Positions 42,258 to 51,749 are shown, counted from the first letter of the stretch. The stretch: 64,000 bases of DNA from Phytohabitans kaempferiae (GCF_042433955.1 NZ_JBHLUH010000007.1:120585-184584), one strand, 5' to 3'. Notes: a model not told the origin generated them from the sequence alone. Numbers and translations are program-made.

Positions 42258-44417
42258 CTACAGCACCTCGATCGCGGCCAGCACCGGGTCTCCAGCGCGG
42301 CAGACCTGCACGTCGAGCTGTGCGGCGCAGGCCGGGCAGAAGAAGTGCCGCACGGTGAAACGCTCCCCGCCCGGATACCGCGCACCCAGCGGTGCGCGGG
42401 CCGCGACTGGTCGATCCCGGACGACCAGATGCTCGTGCACCGACTCCCGGCCACCGCAGACCGCCGTGGCGCAACGCGCGCACGAGACGACGCTGTCATC
42501 TCCGTCCGGTACCAGATCCAACCCGGCCGAGAGCCGGCGGCCGCGGCGACCAGCGGTGGACAGCGGTGCCGGCGCCCGGCCGATCCGCTCGCGGCGCCGC
42601 CCGTCGCGCAGCCGCGCGGTCGCGTCCTCGTCGACCCGCGGGTCCGCCGGCTCCCCAGTGACGACCACCGCGTAGTCGCGGTACGCGCCGGCCGCCGTCA
42701 CCAGCCCGTCCCGTACGTCGTCCAGCACGGCGGCCGGCTCCCGCTCGATCGGGTCGCCCAGCCCGCCGCCGCCCTGGGAGACCGAGACCAGTACGTCACC
42801 GGCGCCCACCTCCATCGTGGACAATGGCATCGGCAGCGGCCAGTCCGCATCGCCCGCCGCCCGACCCGCCAGCCCGGCGAGATCGGCCCGGGGCAGCACG
42901 GCGACCAGGCTCTGCCCGCCGAACTCACCACCGCACACGCCGGCCGCGAGTGGGTGCTGCAACCCCTGCCCGAACGACATCATCGTCATCGGCGCAGCCG
43001 TGCCGTGGACGGTCAGCGCGTGCAGCGCGCCGACGCCGCCGCGATGACGCCCGGGTCCGCCGGTGTCCGGCAGCTCGGTGCGACCCTCGTAGAGCACGGG
43101 CAGGTACGCCTCGTTCACCTCGACGTTGGCACAGGACGCACCCGGCGACGTGGTGTAACCAGAGGAATCGACGCCGTCACCGGTCCAGGTGGCACCGCCG
43201 CCTCCAGTGATCTCGTCCAGCGTCATGGTGGCGTACGCCGTGCCGTCCGCGCGCACGCCGTGCACAGTCCCGCCGCCGCCCCCGGCGGCCTGGCAGCTCG
43301 CCATCACCATCGACAGGAAGTCCTCTGTGGACTCCAGCATCCGGCCGATGCAGGCGTTGACCGACACCCGGATGGCCTGGCAGGTGGCCGCGGTGCTCAT
43401 CGCCACCCCGGCCGGCCACCGGGCGTGCACCACCGTCCCCTCCCGGCTGCGTACACGCACCACTGGCCAGACACCGCCGGGCACCCAGGGCAGTCCGCCG
43501 CAGAGGTAGATGAGCACGCCGCCGATGGCGAAGTTGGCCAGCGCCGGATACGCCGCGTTGATCGCACCCGGCGCCTGCGGGTCACTGGCGGTGAAGTCCA
43601 GCTCCAGTTCGTCGCCACGCTTGGTCATGGTGAGCCGGACCGCGTAGATCGACTCGGGCTCGCCCGCGGCGCTGCCGTACGGCCGGTACTCCAGGTAGCT
43701 CACGTGCCGCCACCGCCCGTCCGGGATGGCCCGGAGCCGCTCGCGCAACGCCGCCTCGGTGCGCTCCAGCAGCCGGTCCAGCACCGCGCCGACCACCTCC
43801 GCGCCGTACTGCGCGCACAGCCCTTGCACCTGTTCGGTCACGTTGCGGTTGGCGACCACCTGGCCGACGAGGTCGAGTCGGTTCAGCTCGGCGGTACGGG
43901 ACCGGGCCAGGTACTCGCGCTCGATGTCCCGGCGTATCCGGCCGTCCTCGACGATGCGGATCGGCGGCATGGGCGGCGCCTCGTCGAAGATGGAGCGCGC
44001 GTCGTACGTGATGCCGCCCGGGTTCGGACCGCCGACGTCGGGCTGGTGTGCCGTGGAGCCGCACCACGCCACCAGGCGGCCGTCGACGAAGACCGGCGCC
44101 ACTACGACGACGTCGGGCTGGTGCAGCGCGCCGACGTACGGATCGTTGGTGACGAACTGGTCCCCCGGCCCATACCCGGGGTTGTCGGCGTACTGGTCGA
44201 CGATGTCGCGGACCACCAGGTGCATCGACACCACCTGCGCCAGCACGTACCGTCCACAGCAGACGACACGGCCGTCCGGCGCCATGATGACCGTGTTGAG
44301 GTCGCGGGCCTCGGCGGCCAGCTGCGATCCGGAGAGCCGGGCCAGCACCGAGGCGGCGTCGTCGTTGATCGCGTCGAGCCGGTGCCGCAGCACCTCGAAG
44401 GTGATCTCGTCCAGCAT
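42258..44417 (-). CDS. Hydantoinase B/acetone carboxylase alpha-like protein with C-terminal gamma-like zinc domain
   Basis: 719 residues. Residues 1-560 are HyuB-like: TFEVLRHRLDAINDDAASVLARLSGSQLAAEARDLNTVI, FVTNDPYVGALHQPDVVVV, and the Gly-rich AAGGGGGTVHGVRADG and GDPIEREPAAVLDDV segments. The last roughly 90 residues carry CARC, then HEH, then FFCPACAAQLDVQVCRAGDP, which looks like the zinc-binding small subunit of acetone carboxylase. Such proteins hydrolyse cyclic amides or carboxylate ketones at ATP cost together with a HyuA-like subunit; the HyuA-like gene is directly upstream (72-base gap). A ketone carboxylase role would suit this cluster but is an inference. Confidence 0.82.
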   Translation of the reverse strand: MLDEITFEVLRHRLDAINDDAASVLARLSGSQLAAEARDLNTVIMAPDGRVVCCGRYVLAQVVSMHLVVRDIVDQYADNPGYGPGDQFVTNDPYVGALHQPDVVVVAPVFVDGRLVAWCGSTAHQPDVGGPNPGGITYDARSIFDEAPPMPPIRIVEDGRIRRDIEREYLARSRTAELNRLDLVGQVVANRNVTEQVQGLCAQYGAEVVGAVLDRLLERTEAALRERLRAIPDGRWRHVSYLEYRPYGSAAGEPESIYAVRLTMTKRGDELELDFTASDPQAPGAINAAYPALANFAIGGVLIYLCGGLPWVPGGVWPVVRVRSREGTVVHARWPAGVAMSTAATCQAIRVSVNACIGRMLESTEDFLSMVMASCQAAGGGGGTVHGVRADGTAYATMTLDEITGGGGATWTGDGVDSSGYTTSPGASCANVEVNEAYLPVLYEGRTELPDTGGPGRHRGGVGALHALTVHGTAAPMTMMSFGQGLQHPLAAGVCGGEFGGQSLVAVLPRADLAGLAGRAAGDADWPLPMPLSTMEVGAGDVLVSVSQGGGGLGDPIEREPAAVLDDVRDGLVTAAGAYRDYAVVVTGEPADPRVDEDATARLRDGRRRERIGRAPAPLSTAGRRGRRLSAGLDLVPDGDDSVVSCARCATAVCGGRESVHEHLVVRDRPVAARAPLGARYPGGERFTVRHFFCPACAAQLDVQVCRAGDPVLAAIEVL

Positions 44418-44489
44418 CGCGTCCCTTTCGAGCGTTTGGGGCCTGGCCGGTGGATCTTGTTGGGTGCGAGGCGAGGTCCGGGCGCAGCC

Positions 44490-46601
44490 CTACAAGGACC
44501 CGCCGGACAGACCCTGAACCAGGTGGAGGTGGCCGTAGGTGTCGACGTGCGCCCGACGCTGCGGCGGTAAGACGACGGTGGTCTGCTCCGACTCGACAAA
44601 CGCCGGGCCCTCGATCTGGGCGTCGGCGCCCAATCGCGACCAGTCGTAGACCGCGCACCGGTGCTCGACCCCGCCGAACCAGGCGGGCCGCTCGCCGATC
44701 TGCTCGGCCACGGCCGGTTGGCGGACGACCACCGGCGGCGCGGGCACCGGGACGGTCAGCTCGACCCGGACACTGAGCACTTCGACCGGCGTGCCCTCGG
44801 GCGCGGCGCCGGCACCGACGACCCGCTCGTACCGCTCCCGGAACGCCGCCGCCAGCCGAGCCAGTTCCGCCGCGTCGACTCGTTCGCCGATTGGCACGTC
44901 CAGGCGGCGCTGCTGGCGGTAGAAGCGTAGGGCGGCGCTGCGCCGCACCACCCTGCGCCGCCCCGAGGCGGCCGCGACGGCGTCCACCGCGGCGGTCAGG
45001 CCGGCCTCGATCTCGCCGGTCAGCTCCGCCAATGCCGCCTCCAGCGCCGCGCCCGCCTCGAGCACCGGCGACGGCACCAGCCCGCGTTCCGCGCCGATGG
45101 TCAGGTCGCTGGCCACCGCACCGTACGCGGACAGCTCGGCGGCCAGCTCCGGGACGACCACGTCGGTGAGCCCGAGGCCGTCGGCGTACCAGCTCGCGTA
45201 CTGCGGGCCCGCGCCGCCGAAGGCCATGAGGGCGAACGCCGACGGGTCGTGCCCGCGCTGGATGGTGCACCGGCGGATCAGGTCACGCATCTGGTCGGCG
45301 GCGATCCGCACGATGCCCTCGGCGGCGGCTACGACGCTGATGCCGAGCGGCTCGGCGATGTGGGTGCGGATCGCCTCCCGCGCCGCCTCGACGTCCAGGT
45401 CGACGGCACCGCCGAGCCGGCGCAGGTAGCCCAGCGCCGCGGAGGCGTCGGTCAACGTCGGACGAGTGCCGCCGCGCCCGTAACATGCCGGGCCGGGCTC
45501 GGCGCCGGCGCTACGCGGGCCCACACGGAGCGTGCCGAGGCCTCGGTCCAGCCAAGCGAGGCTGCCACCGCCGGTGCCGATGGACTCGACCTCCACGACC
45601 GGGATCGCCAGCGCGTGCCGGTGCACCATCGGCCGGCTCGCCCGAGGCATCGTGCCATCGACGACGAGCCCCACGTCGAAGCTGGTCCCGCCCACGTCGG
45701 TGGCGATAACGCCGCGGTGCCTGAGCGCCGCTGCGAGCCCTGCCGTGGCAGCGAGGCCGGCCACAGGCCCAGATCGCAGAGTGTTGACCGGCGCGCGCAG
45801 CGTGTGCTCCACTGGCTCGGCGCCGCCGCCGGTACGCAGGATCATCAGCACGCCGCCGAAGCCGCCGTCGCGCAGCCGGTCCTGCAACGCGCGCAGGTAC
45901 GCGCCGACCGCCGGCGCCACGTACGCGTCCAGCACGACCGTCGAGGCGCGCTCGTACTCCCCCACCGCCGGGGCGATGGTGGACGAGCACGAGACCTGCA
46001 CTCCCGGCAGCTCCTCGGCGACCAGGGCGGCGAGCTGCCGCTCGTGCTCCGGGTTTACCGGCGACCACAGCAGGCAGATGGCGACCGCGTCGACACCACG
46101 CCCGGCGAGCCGGCGGATCGCGGTACGGGCCTGCGCCTCGTCCAGCGGCCGGACCACCGCGCCGGTCACGTCGATCCGCTCGCTGACACCCGCGATGTCC
46201 GGCCGGGCGACCAGCGGGTCGGGCTTGCGCCAGCGGACCGGCATGGTCGCGTCCAACTCGTCCAGGCCATGGATCTTGTTGGCCTTGGCGATCGGCAGCG
46301 TGGACTCGAAGCCCTTCGTGGTGAGCAGGCCGACCCGGGCGCCGGTGCCAGTGAGCAACGCGTTAAGCCCCACCGTGGTGCCGTGCGTGAGGATCACCGT
46401 ACGGCACAGCAACTCGGGCAGGCTCATGCCGAGCCCGGCGGCGGCGCGCGCGATCGAGTCGAGCACGCCCTGCTCGACCCGGCCCGGAGTGCTCAGCGCC
46501 TTACCCACGCCCAGCCGCCCGTCGGAGAGCGTGACCACGGTGTCGGTGAACGTGCCGCCGGTGTCCACGCCGACGAGCGCGCGGAGTTCGCCGCCGCTCA
46601 C
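44490..46601 (-). CDS. Hydantoinase A/acetone carboxylase beta-like protein
   Basis: 703 residues from GTG 46601. GVDTGGTFTDTVV (about 11-23) is the ATP-binding opening of the HyuA family, TVILTHGTTVGLNALLTG, ATDVGGTSFDVGL and FGGAGPQYASWYADGLG are the other conserved blocks. It supplies ATP-driven phosphorylation for a HyuB-type partner (42258). AGGAGG lies six bases before GTG 46601. An alternative GTG at 46727 overlaps the SDR stop (GTGA) and would add 42 residues of low-complexity sequence; I favour the shorter form. Confidence 0.85.
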   Translation of the reverse strand: MSGGELRALVGVDTGGTFTDTVVTLSDGRLGVGKALSTPGRVEQGVLDSIARAAAGLGMSLPELLCRTVILTHGTTVGLNALLTGTGARVGLLTTKGFESTLPIAKANKIHGLDELDATMPVRWRKPDPLVARPDIAGVSERIDVTGAVVRPLDEAQARTAIRRLAGRGVDAVAICLLWSPVNPEHERQLAALVAEELPGVQVSCSSTIAPAVGEYERASTVVLDAYVAPAVGAYLRALQDRLRDGGFGGVLMILRTGGGAEPVEHTLRAPVNTLRSGPVAGLAATAGLAAALRHRGVIATDVGGTSFDVGLVVDGTMPRASRPMVHRHALAIPVVEVESIGTGGGSLAWLDRGLGTLRVGPRSAGAEPGPACYGRGGTRPTLTDASAALGYLRRLGGAVDLDVEAAREAIRTHIAEPLGISVVAAAEGIVRIAADQMRDLIRRCTIQRGHDPSAFALMAFGGAGPQYASWYADGLGLTDVVVPELAAELSAYGAVASDLTIGAERGLVPSPVLEAGAALEAALAELTGEIEAGLTAAVDAVAAASGRRRVVRRSAALRFYRQQRRLDVPIGERVDAAELARLAAAFRERYERVVGAGAAPEGTPVEVLSVRVELTVPVPAPPVVVRQPAVAEQIGERPAWFGGVEHRCAVYDWSRLGADAQIEGPAFVESEQTTVVLPPQRRAHVDTYGHLHLVQGLSGGSL

Positions 46602-46723
46602 CGGTGCCTCCTGGCTCGCTCGCTCGTGCGGCGCTGAAGGCGACGTCTTCCTCCGCCGACCCGAAACCCCGCCTTCGCCGACGGGTCCGCTGCGTCCAGG
46701 CGCCGCCGTGCCAACTCCCTCGT

Positions 46724-47557
46724 TCACGCCGCTCCCCCGGCCACCGGCACGTTCACGCCGCTGACGAACGACGCGGCGTCGGAAACCAGGAACTCCACCA
46801 CGGCGGCCACCTCGTCCGCCGACTGACCTCGGCCGAGCGGGATGGTACGGGCGAGCCACTCGGCGAGCCCGATCCCCTCCCGCTTGGCGAGCCGCTCGAG
46901 GCCCGGGTTGGGGATGCCGGACCCACCCGGGTCGACGCCGAGCGGACAGACGGTGTTGCAACGGATGCCGGACGGGCCGAGCTCGCGGGCGAGGACGGCG
47001 GTCATGTGGTTGACCGCGGCTCGCGCGATGCCGACCACACCGGCGTCGGTCACCGGTGTGAGCCCGGCGTACGAGGAGAGCAGCACGATCGAGCCGCCGC
47101 CGCTGTCCCGCAACACCGGTGCGCAGGCGCGGGCGACCAGCCACGCGGTCGTGAGGTTCCAGGTGAGGCCGTGTTGCCAGGCGGCCGGGTCGACCTCGGT
47201 CAGCGCCCCGTCGCCGGCGCCGGGGCCAGTCGCGCCCACCAGGTTGCAGCAGCCGTCCAGCCGCCCCAGCTCGCCCACCGCCGACTCGACCAGCGTGGCG
47301 ACGGAGCCGGCGTCCGTAGGATCGACGCGGAGCGCGGGCACCGGGCGGCCGGCGATCGCCGACACTTCGTCCGCCACCTCCGCCAAGGCTTCGGCGCTGG
47401 CCGGGCCGGTGTCGGTCGCACCGAGCCCGCCGGACGCGACCGCGTCGGCAAGCACCAGTCGCGCGCCGGACCGGGCCAGCCGTATCGCGGTGGCCCGCCC
47501 GATGCCCGGCCTGCGGGCCGCGCCGACAACCAGAACCGCCTTCGAACTCAGGTCCAT
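46724..47557 (-). CDS. SDR-family protein lacking the catalytic Tyr-Lys pair
   Basis: 277 residues. The Rossmann start VVGAARRPGIGRATA and LVLADAVASGG, the middle NLVGATGPG and the end FVSGVNVPVAGGA place it in the SDR family. Where YxxxK is expected after the Ser region LLSSYAG, the sequence reads VGIAR (in DAGVVGIARAAVN), so Tyr and Lys are Val and Arg. It is probably inactive as a normal dehydrogenase, or uses another residue. It is the first gene of an operon with the HyuA- and HyuB-like genes and may be a scaffold or a regulator of that complex. Confidence 0.78.
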   Translation of the reverse strand: MDLSSKAVLVVGAARRPGIGRATAIRLARSGARLVLADAVASGGLGATDTGPASAEALAEVADEVSAIAGRPVPALRVDPTDAGSVATLVESAVGELGRLDGCCNLVGATGPGAGDGALTEVDPAAWQHGLTWNLTTAWLVARACAPVLRDSGGGSIVLLSSYAGLTPVTDAGVVGIARAAVNHMTAVLARELGPSGIRCNTVCPLGVDPGGSGIPNPGLERLAKREGIGLAEWLARTIPLGRGQSADEVAAVVEFLVSDAASFVSGVNVPVAGGAA

Positions 47558-47587
47558 GCGCGTCTCCGGCTCACTAGGTCTTTATTA

Positions 47588-47605
47588 CAATCTTAGCCAT
47601 GATTG
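47588..47605. promoter_or_regulatory. Operator-like 18-bp site (site 6), divergent promoter
   Basis: CAATCTTAGCCATGATTG matches 12 of 16 fixed positions of CTATCTTA-NN-TAAGATAG and is itself a 5+5 dyad (CAATC, GATTG). It lies between the SDR-HyuA-HyuB operon (start 47557) and the NDP-forming CoA ligase (start 47631). The right half ATGATTG is the same as at 3604-3610. Confidence 0.5.
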
Positions 47606-47630
47606 AATCATTTGCACTAGGCTGCAGCCC

Positions 47631-49769
47631 ATGACTTCACCCGAGCACGCCGGGACCGTTCTGGACGTGAGCGGGCGCCCGGTCGAGCTGCGCGCCATCG
47701 ACTGGCGTCCCCTCTTCTTCCCCCAGGTCGTCGCGATCGTCGGCGCCACCGACACTGAAGGCAGTCCGCAGCGGGCACAGTGGCGCCAGGCCCGGGAGCG
47801 GCTCCTCGCGCGGGGCGCCCGCGCCGTCCACCCCGTCCACCCCAGCAAACCCGCCATCGACGAAGTACCCGCGTACCGCGGCGTGCTGGACGTCCCCGAC
47901 GACGTCGACCTGGCCATCGTGCTGGTCCGCGACCCGTTGCCAGTGCTGGAAGACTGCGTCAAGAAGGGCGTACGCTTCGCGATCGTGTTCGCGGCCGGCT
48001 TCGCCGAGCTCGGCACCGACGCGGGCGACGAGGCGCAGCGGCGCCTAGCGGAGATCGCCCGCGGCCCGATGCGCATCATCGGGCCCAACACCAACCTCAA
48101 CCTCATCGAGCCCTGGCGCAAAGGGCTGCCCGGACGCAAGCTCGCGGTGGTGACCCAGTCCGGCAACCAGGGCCGCCCGATCGTGCAAGGACAGGAGCTG
48201 GGCATCGGCATCCACGCCTGGGCCACGCTGGGCAACGAGGCCGACCTGGAGTTCGCCGACTTCGCCGCCGAGTTCGCGACCACCCCGGGGGTCGGCGCGA
48301 TCGCCGCGTACGTGGAGGGCTTCGTCGACGGGCGGACCATGCGCCTCGCCGCGGACACCGCACTGCGCGCCGGCGTGCCGATCGTGTGCATCAAGGTCGG
48401 ACGCACCAGCGCGGGCCAGGCCATGGCCAAGGCGCACACCGGTCACCTGACCGGCCCGGACGCCGTGCAGGACGCGGTGTTCCGGCAGTCCGGTGTGATC
48501 CGGGTCGACGACATCGACGAGGCCATCGAGATCTCGGGAGCGTTCTGCCACACACCGCCGCTCGCCGGCCCACGCGTGGCGCTCTGCGTCATGTCCGGGG
48601 GCACCGGCTCACACGTGGCCGACCTGTGCGGGATGGCCGGCCTGCCGCTGCCCCGCCTGGCGGAGTCCACACTCGACCGACTGCGCACGCTGCTGCCGGC
48701 GTACCTGCACGTGGAGAACCCGGTCGACACCGGCGGCGTCGCCACCGCCCGCCCCGAGGGCCGCAAGGTGCTGGAGGCGCTGCTCGACGATCCCAACACC
48801 GACGTACTGCTCACCCCGATCACCGGCGTGTTCCCCGGTATGAGCGACGCCATCACGCGCGACCTGATCGCGCTGCACGAGCGGGGCGGCAAGCCAATCG
48901 TGGTGGCCTGGACGTCGCCGATCCGCGACCGCGACCACCGCGCCCTGTGCGACGCCGGCATTCCGGTGTTCCACTCGTTCCGCACCGCCGTGCGCGGCAT
49001 CCGGGTCATGGCCGACTTCTGGGCCCGGCACCGCGCCTACCGCAGCCCCTTCGCGGACGTGCCGCGGACCGCCTCCCCGGCCGCGGCGACCGCGCGCGGC
49101 CTGCTGGTCCCCGGCGCCACCACGGACGAGGTGACCGCCAAACGCCTGCTGCGGGCGTACGGCGTACCGGTCACCGAGGAGACCGTCGCCACCTCGGCCG
49201 AGGAGACCGTCGAGGCGGCTGCCCGGCTTGGGTACCCGGTGGTCGTCAAGGCGCTCGCCGCCGACCTCGCGCACAAGTCCGACCTCGGCCTGGTCCACGT
49301 CGGGATCGCGGACGCGGACGCCGCGCGGGACGCGTACGCACGCATCGCGGACGCCGCCCGGCTCGCTGGGCTGCGGCTCTCCGGCGTGGTAGTACAGCCG
49401 CAGGTGACCGACGCGGTGGCGGAACTGATCCTCGGTGTGAGCCACCAGCCGCCGTACGGGCCCACGATCACGTTCGGGCTCGGCGGGGTATTCACCGAAG
49501 TGCTGCGGGACGTGTCGTTCCGGGTGCCGCCGTTCGACCGGGACGAGACGCTGCGGATGATCGGTGAGACCCGCGCCGCGACACTGCTCGGCGGCGTACG
49601 CGGGCGCCCTGCCGGCGACCTTGACGCGGTCGTCGACGCGGTGATGTCCCTACAGGCACTCGCTCTCGAGCTTGGCGACGCGGTCCGCGAGCTGGACATC
49701 AACCCCCTGCTGGTACGCCCACGCGGGCTCGGCGCGGTCGCGGTCGACGCCCTGATCGTGGCTGCCTGA
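47631..49769 (+). CDS. NDP-forming acyl-CoA ligase (acetyl-CoA synthetase, ADP-forming family)
   Basis: 712 residues. Domain order is CoA-binding (VVAIVGATDTEGSP, residues about 33-46), succinyl-CoA-ligase-like (NTNLNLIEP, VVTQSGNQGRPIVQ, AKAHTGHLTGPDAVQDAVFRQSGV with the phospho-His candidate in AHTG), and a C-terminal ATP-grasp domain (VTAKRLLRAYGVPVTEETV, YPVVVKALAADLAHKSD, ELILGVSHQPPYGPTITFGLGG, ELDINPLLV). It couples acyl-CoA and ADP/ATP, either activating an acid or recovering energy from an end product. Unlike the three AMP-forming ligases it is reversible. Convergent with the gene at 49777 after seven bases. Confidence 0.87.
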   Translation: MTSPEHAGTVLDVSGRPVELRAIDWRPLFFPQVVAIVGATDTEGSPQRAQWRQARERLLARGARAVHPVHPSKPAIDEVPAYRGVLDVPDDVDLAIVLVRDPLPVLEDCVKKGVRFAIVFAAGFAELGTDAGDEAQRRLAEIARGPMRIIGPNTNLNLIEPWRKGLPGRKLAVVTQSGNQGRPIVQGQELGIGIHAWATLGNEADLEFADFAAEFATTPGVGAIAAYVEGFVDGRTMRLAADTALRAGVPIVCIKVGRTSAGQAMAKAHTGHLTGPDAVQDAVFRQSGVIRVDDIDEAIEISGAFCHTPPLAGPRVALCVMSGGTGSHVADLCGMAGLPLPRLAESTLDRLRTLLPAYLHVENPVDTGGVATARPEGRKVLEALLDDPNTDVLLTPITGVFPGMSDAITRDLIALHERGGKPIVVAWTSPIRDRDHRALCDAGIPVFHSFRTAVRGIRVMADFWARHRAYRSPFADVPRTASPAAATARGLLVPGATTDEVTAKRLLRAYGVPVTEETVATSAEETVEAAARLGYPVVVKALAADLAHKSDLGLVHVGIADADAARDAYARIADAARLAGLRLSGVVVQPQVTDAVAELILGVSHQPPYGPTITFGLGGVFTEVLRDVSFRVPPFDRDETLRMIGETRAATLLGGVRGRPAGDLDAVVDAVMSLQALALELGDAVRELDINPLLVRPRGLGAVAVDALIVAA

Positions 49770-49776
49770 CCGGCCG

Positions 49777-50511
49777 CTACTCCGGCCAGTCCTCGGTGCG
49801 GTCGGCCCGGCTCGGCTGGCGTCCGGTCCGCATCGGGGACAACGGGGCGTCGACGAGCAGGATGCGCTGGAACGTCCGGGCGGTCGACCGCAGCCACGCC
49901 TTCCAGCCGGCGGCCGGCGACGCCAGCTGTGCCGCCTCGAACTCGGCCCACCGCTCGTACGTCGGTACCGCCCAGAGCAGGAAGCACTCCGAGTCGTCGG
50001 TGAGCGCGGTCCGCCAGGCACCGACGGGCTGCCAGCCGAACCGGCCGTAGTAGGGCACCGCCTCGTCCCGGGCCCGTTCGAGGAACTCGGCGGCTTGGCC
50101 GGGGGCCACCGTGATCTGCTCGTGCGCGTACAGCTCGCCGCGCACGCCGTCTGCGCAGAGCTGCTCTATGGTGCGCGTCCACGGCGCCGGCACGAGCAGC
50201 CGGTCAACGCCGCCCGAGCGCATGTCCGCAGCCGCCGCCCACCACTCGGCGAGCTTCGGGTCCTGTAGCGATGGGTGGTTGAGCTCGTGCCTGAACGACC
50301 TGGCGAGCCCGGCGAAGCCGTCCTCCTCCCACATGTTCAGCACACCCGGCCACCACGCGGTGGAGCCCACTATCCCCCAGACGCCGTAGCAGAGCTGGTG
50401 CCGCTCCTCCTGCGCTATCGGGCTGAAGTTCGCCGTCATGTGCTGCATGTAGCGGGCGCGGCTCTGCTTCGTGATGGTGATGAACTCGTGGATGTAGACC
50501 TTCTCGTTCAC
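49777..50511 (-). CDS. NIPSNAP-like protein
   Basis: 244 residues. Two related halves: KVYIHEFITITKQSRARYMQHM...LCYGVWGIVGSTAWWPGVLNMWEE and GELYAHEQITVAPGQAAEFLERARDEAVPYYGRFGWQPVGAWRTAL...FLLWAVPTYERWAEFEAAQ. This is the duplicated ferredoxin-like NIPSNAP/dimeric alpha-beta barrel layout. The molecular role is unknown; members occur often in steroid and terpenoid catabolic clusters. GTG at 50511 is chosen since a longer in-frame reading overlaps the thiolase. It lies 26 bases after the thiolase gene, so they are cotranscribed. Confidence 0.72.
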   Translation of the reverse strand: MNEKVYIHEFITITKQSRARYMQHMTANFSPIAQEERHQLCYGVWGIVGSTAWWPGVLNMWEEDGFAGLARSFRHELNHPSLQDPKLAEWWAAAADMRSGGVDRLLVPAPWTRTIEQLCADGVRGELYAHEQITVAPGQAAEFLERARDEAVPYYGRFGWQPVGAWRTALTDDSECFLLWAVPTYERWAEFEAAQLASPAAGWKAWLRSTARTFQRILLVDAPLSPMRTGRQPSRADRTEDWPE

Positions 50512-50537
50512 GGTGCGCTCCAATGTGGACGGCGTGG

Positions 50538-51749
50538 CTAGGCGAGCCGTTCGAAGACCGCCGCCAGCCCTTGCCCACCGCCGATGCACATGGTGGCCAG
50601 ACCGTACCGCTCCTGCCGGCGCTCCAGCTCGCGGGCGAGGGCGCCGACCATGCGGGTACCGGTGGCGCCGACCGGGTGGCCGAGCGAGATGCCGGAGCCG
50701 CGCGGGTTGGCGCGGTCGAGGTCCTTGGCGCCGAACTCCCACTCCCGCAGTACGGCGATCACCTGCGCGGCGAACGCCTCGTTGAGCTCGATAACGTCCA
50801 TGTCGGACAGTGTCAGACCTGCCCGGGCCAGGGCGATCCGGGTGGCCGGCACCGGGCCGATGCCCATGCGGTGCGGCTCGACGGCGGCGAGCCCGGCGGA
50901 GACCAGCCGCACCAGGGGGCGCAGCCCCACCCGTTCCGCGTGCCGCTCGGTGGTGACCACGCAGAGCGCGGCGGCGTCGTTCTGCCCACTCGAGTTGCCC
51001 GCCGTGACGGTCGCCTCCCGGTCGACCTCGGCGCGGATCGGCCGCAGCTTGGCCAGCGCCGCCATCGTCGTGTCCGGACGCGGATGCTCGTCGCGGTCAA
51101 CCGTCACCGGGCCACCCTTGGCCGGCACCGTCACCGGGACGATCTCCGCCGCGAACGTGCCGTCCCGCTGTGCCTGTACCGCCCGCGCGTGCGAGAGCAT
51201 CGCCAGCTCGTCCTGCTCGGTGCGGGAGATGCCGTACTCACGGCGCAGGTTCTCCGCCGTTTCGAGCATGCCGCCGGGTACCGGGTAGTGCCGGCCACCC
51301 GCGGTGACCCGACCGCGTTCCAGACTGTCGTGCAGGCGGGCGCCGCCGGAGCGGGCGCCCCACCGGATGTCCGCGGTGAAGTGCGCGGCGTTGCTCATGC
51401 TCTCGACGCCACCCGCGACGACCAGGTCGGCATCGCCCGCGCTCACCTGCCGGGCGGCGTACAAGATGGCCTGGAGGCCGGAGCCGCAGCGCCGGTCGAC
51501 GGTCAGGCCCGGCACGGTGACCGGCAGGCCGGCGTCGAGGGCCACCACGCGGCCGATGGCCGGCGCCTCGCTGGTCGGGTAGCAGTGGCCAAGCACGACG
51601 TCGTCGATGGCGTCCGGTGCGAGGCCCGTGCGGTCGAGCAGCCCGCGTAGCGCCTGGGCGCCTAGCTCGGCCACGGACAGCGCCCGCAGCGACCCTCCGT
51701 AGCGACCGATGGGTGTCCGGACTGGCTCGCAGATCACCGCGTCAAGCAC
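50538..51749 (-). CDS. Thiolase (acetyl-CoA acyltransferase)
   Basis: 403 residues. Nucleophile Cys88 in VDRRCGSGLQA, the ELNEAFAAQ block, His in ISLGHPVGATGTRMV and the second Cys in ATMCIGGGQGLA are all in place, so it is an active-looking degradative thiolase. It splits 3-ketoacyl-CoA with CoA to release acetyl- or propionyl-CoA in the last step of beta-oxidation. GTG at 51749 has GGGAGAAG before it. It is divergent from the MaoC dehydratase and followed by the NIPSNAP-like gene. Confidence 0.92.
   Translation of the reverse strand: MLDAVICEPVRTPIGRYGGSLRALSVAELGAQALRGLLDRTGLAPDAIDDVVLGHCYPTSEAPAIGRVVALDAGLPVTVPGLTVDRRCGSGLQAILYAARQVSAGDADLVVAGGVESMSNAAHFTADIRWGARSGGARLHDSLERGRVTAGGRHYPVPGGMLETAENLRREYGISRTEQDELAMLSHARAVQAQRDGTFAAEIVPVTVPAKGGPVTVDRDEHPRPDTTMAALAKLRPIRAEVDREATVTAGNSSGQNDAAALCVVTTERHAERVGLRPLVRLVSAGLAAVEPHRMGIGPVPATRIALARAGLTLSDMDVIELNEAFAAQVIAVLREWEFGAKDLDRANPRGSGISLGHPVGATGTRMVGALARELERRQERYGLATMCIGGGQGLAAVFERLA

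Noticed and set aside
46602..46723. N-terminal extension of the HyuA-like protein from GTG 46727
   Set aside because: The 42 extra residues are low-complexity and unlike the family, whereas GTG 46601 has a good ribosome site; kept only as an alternative.
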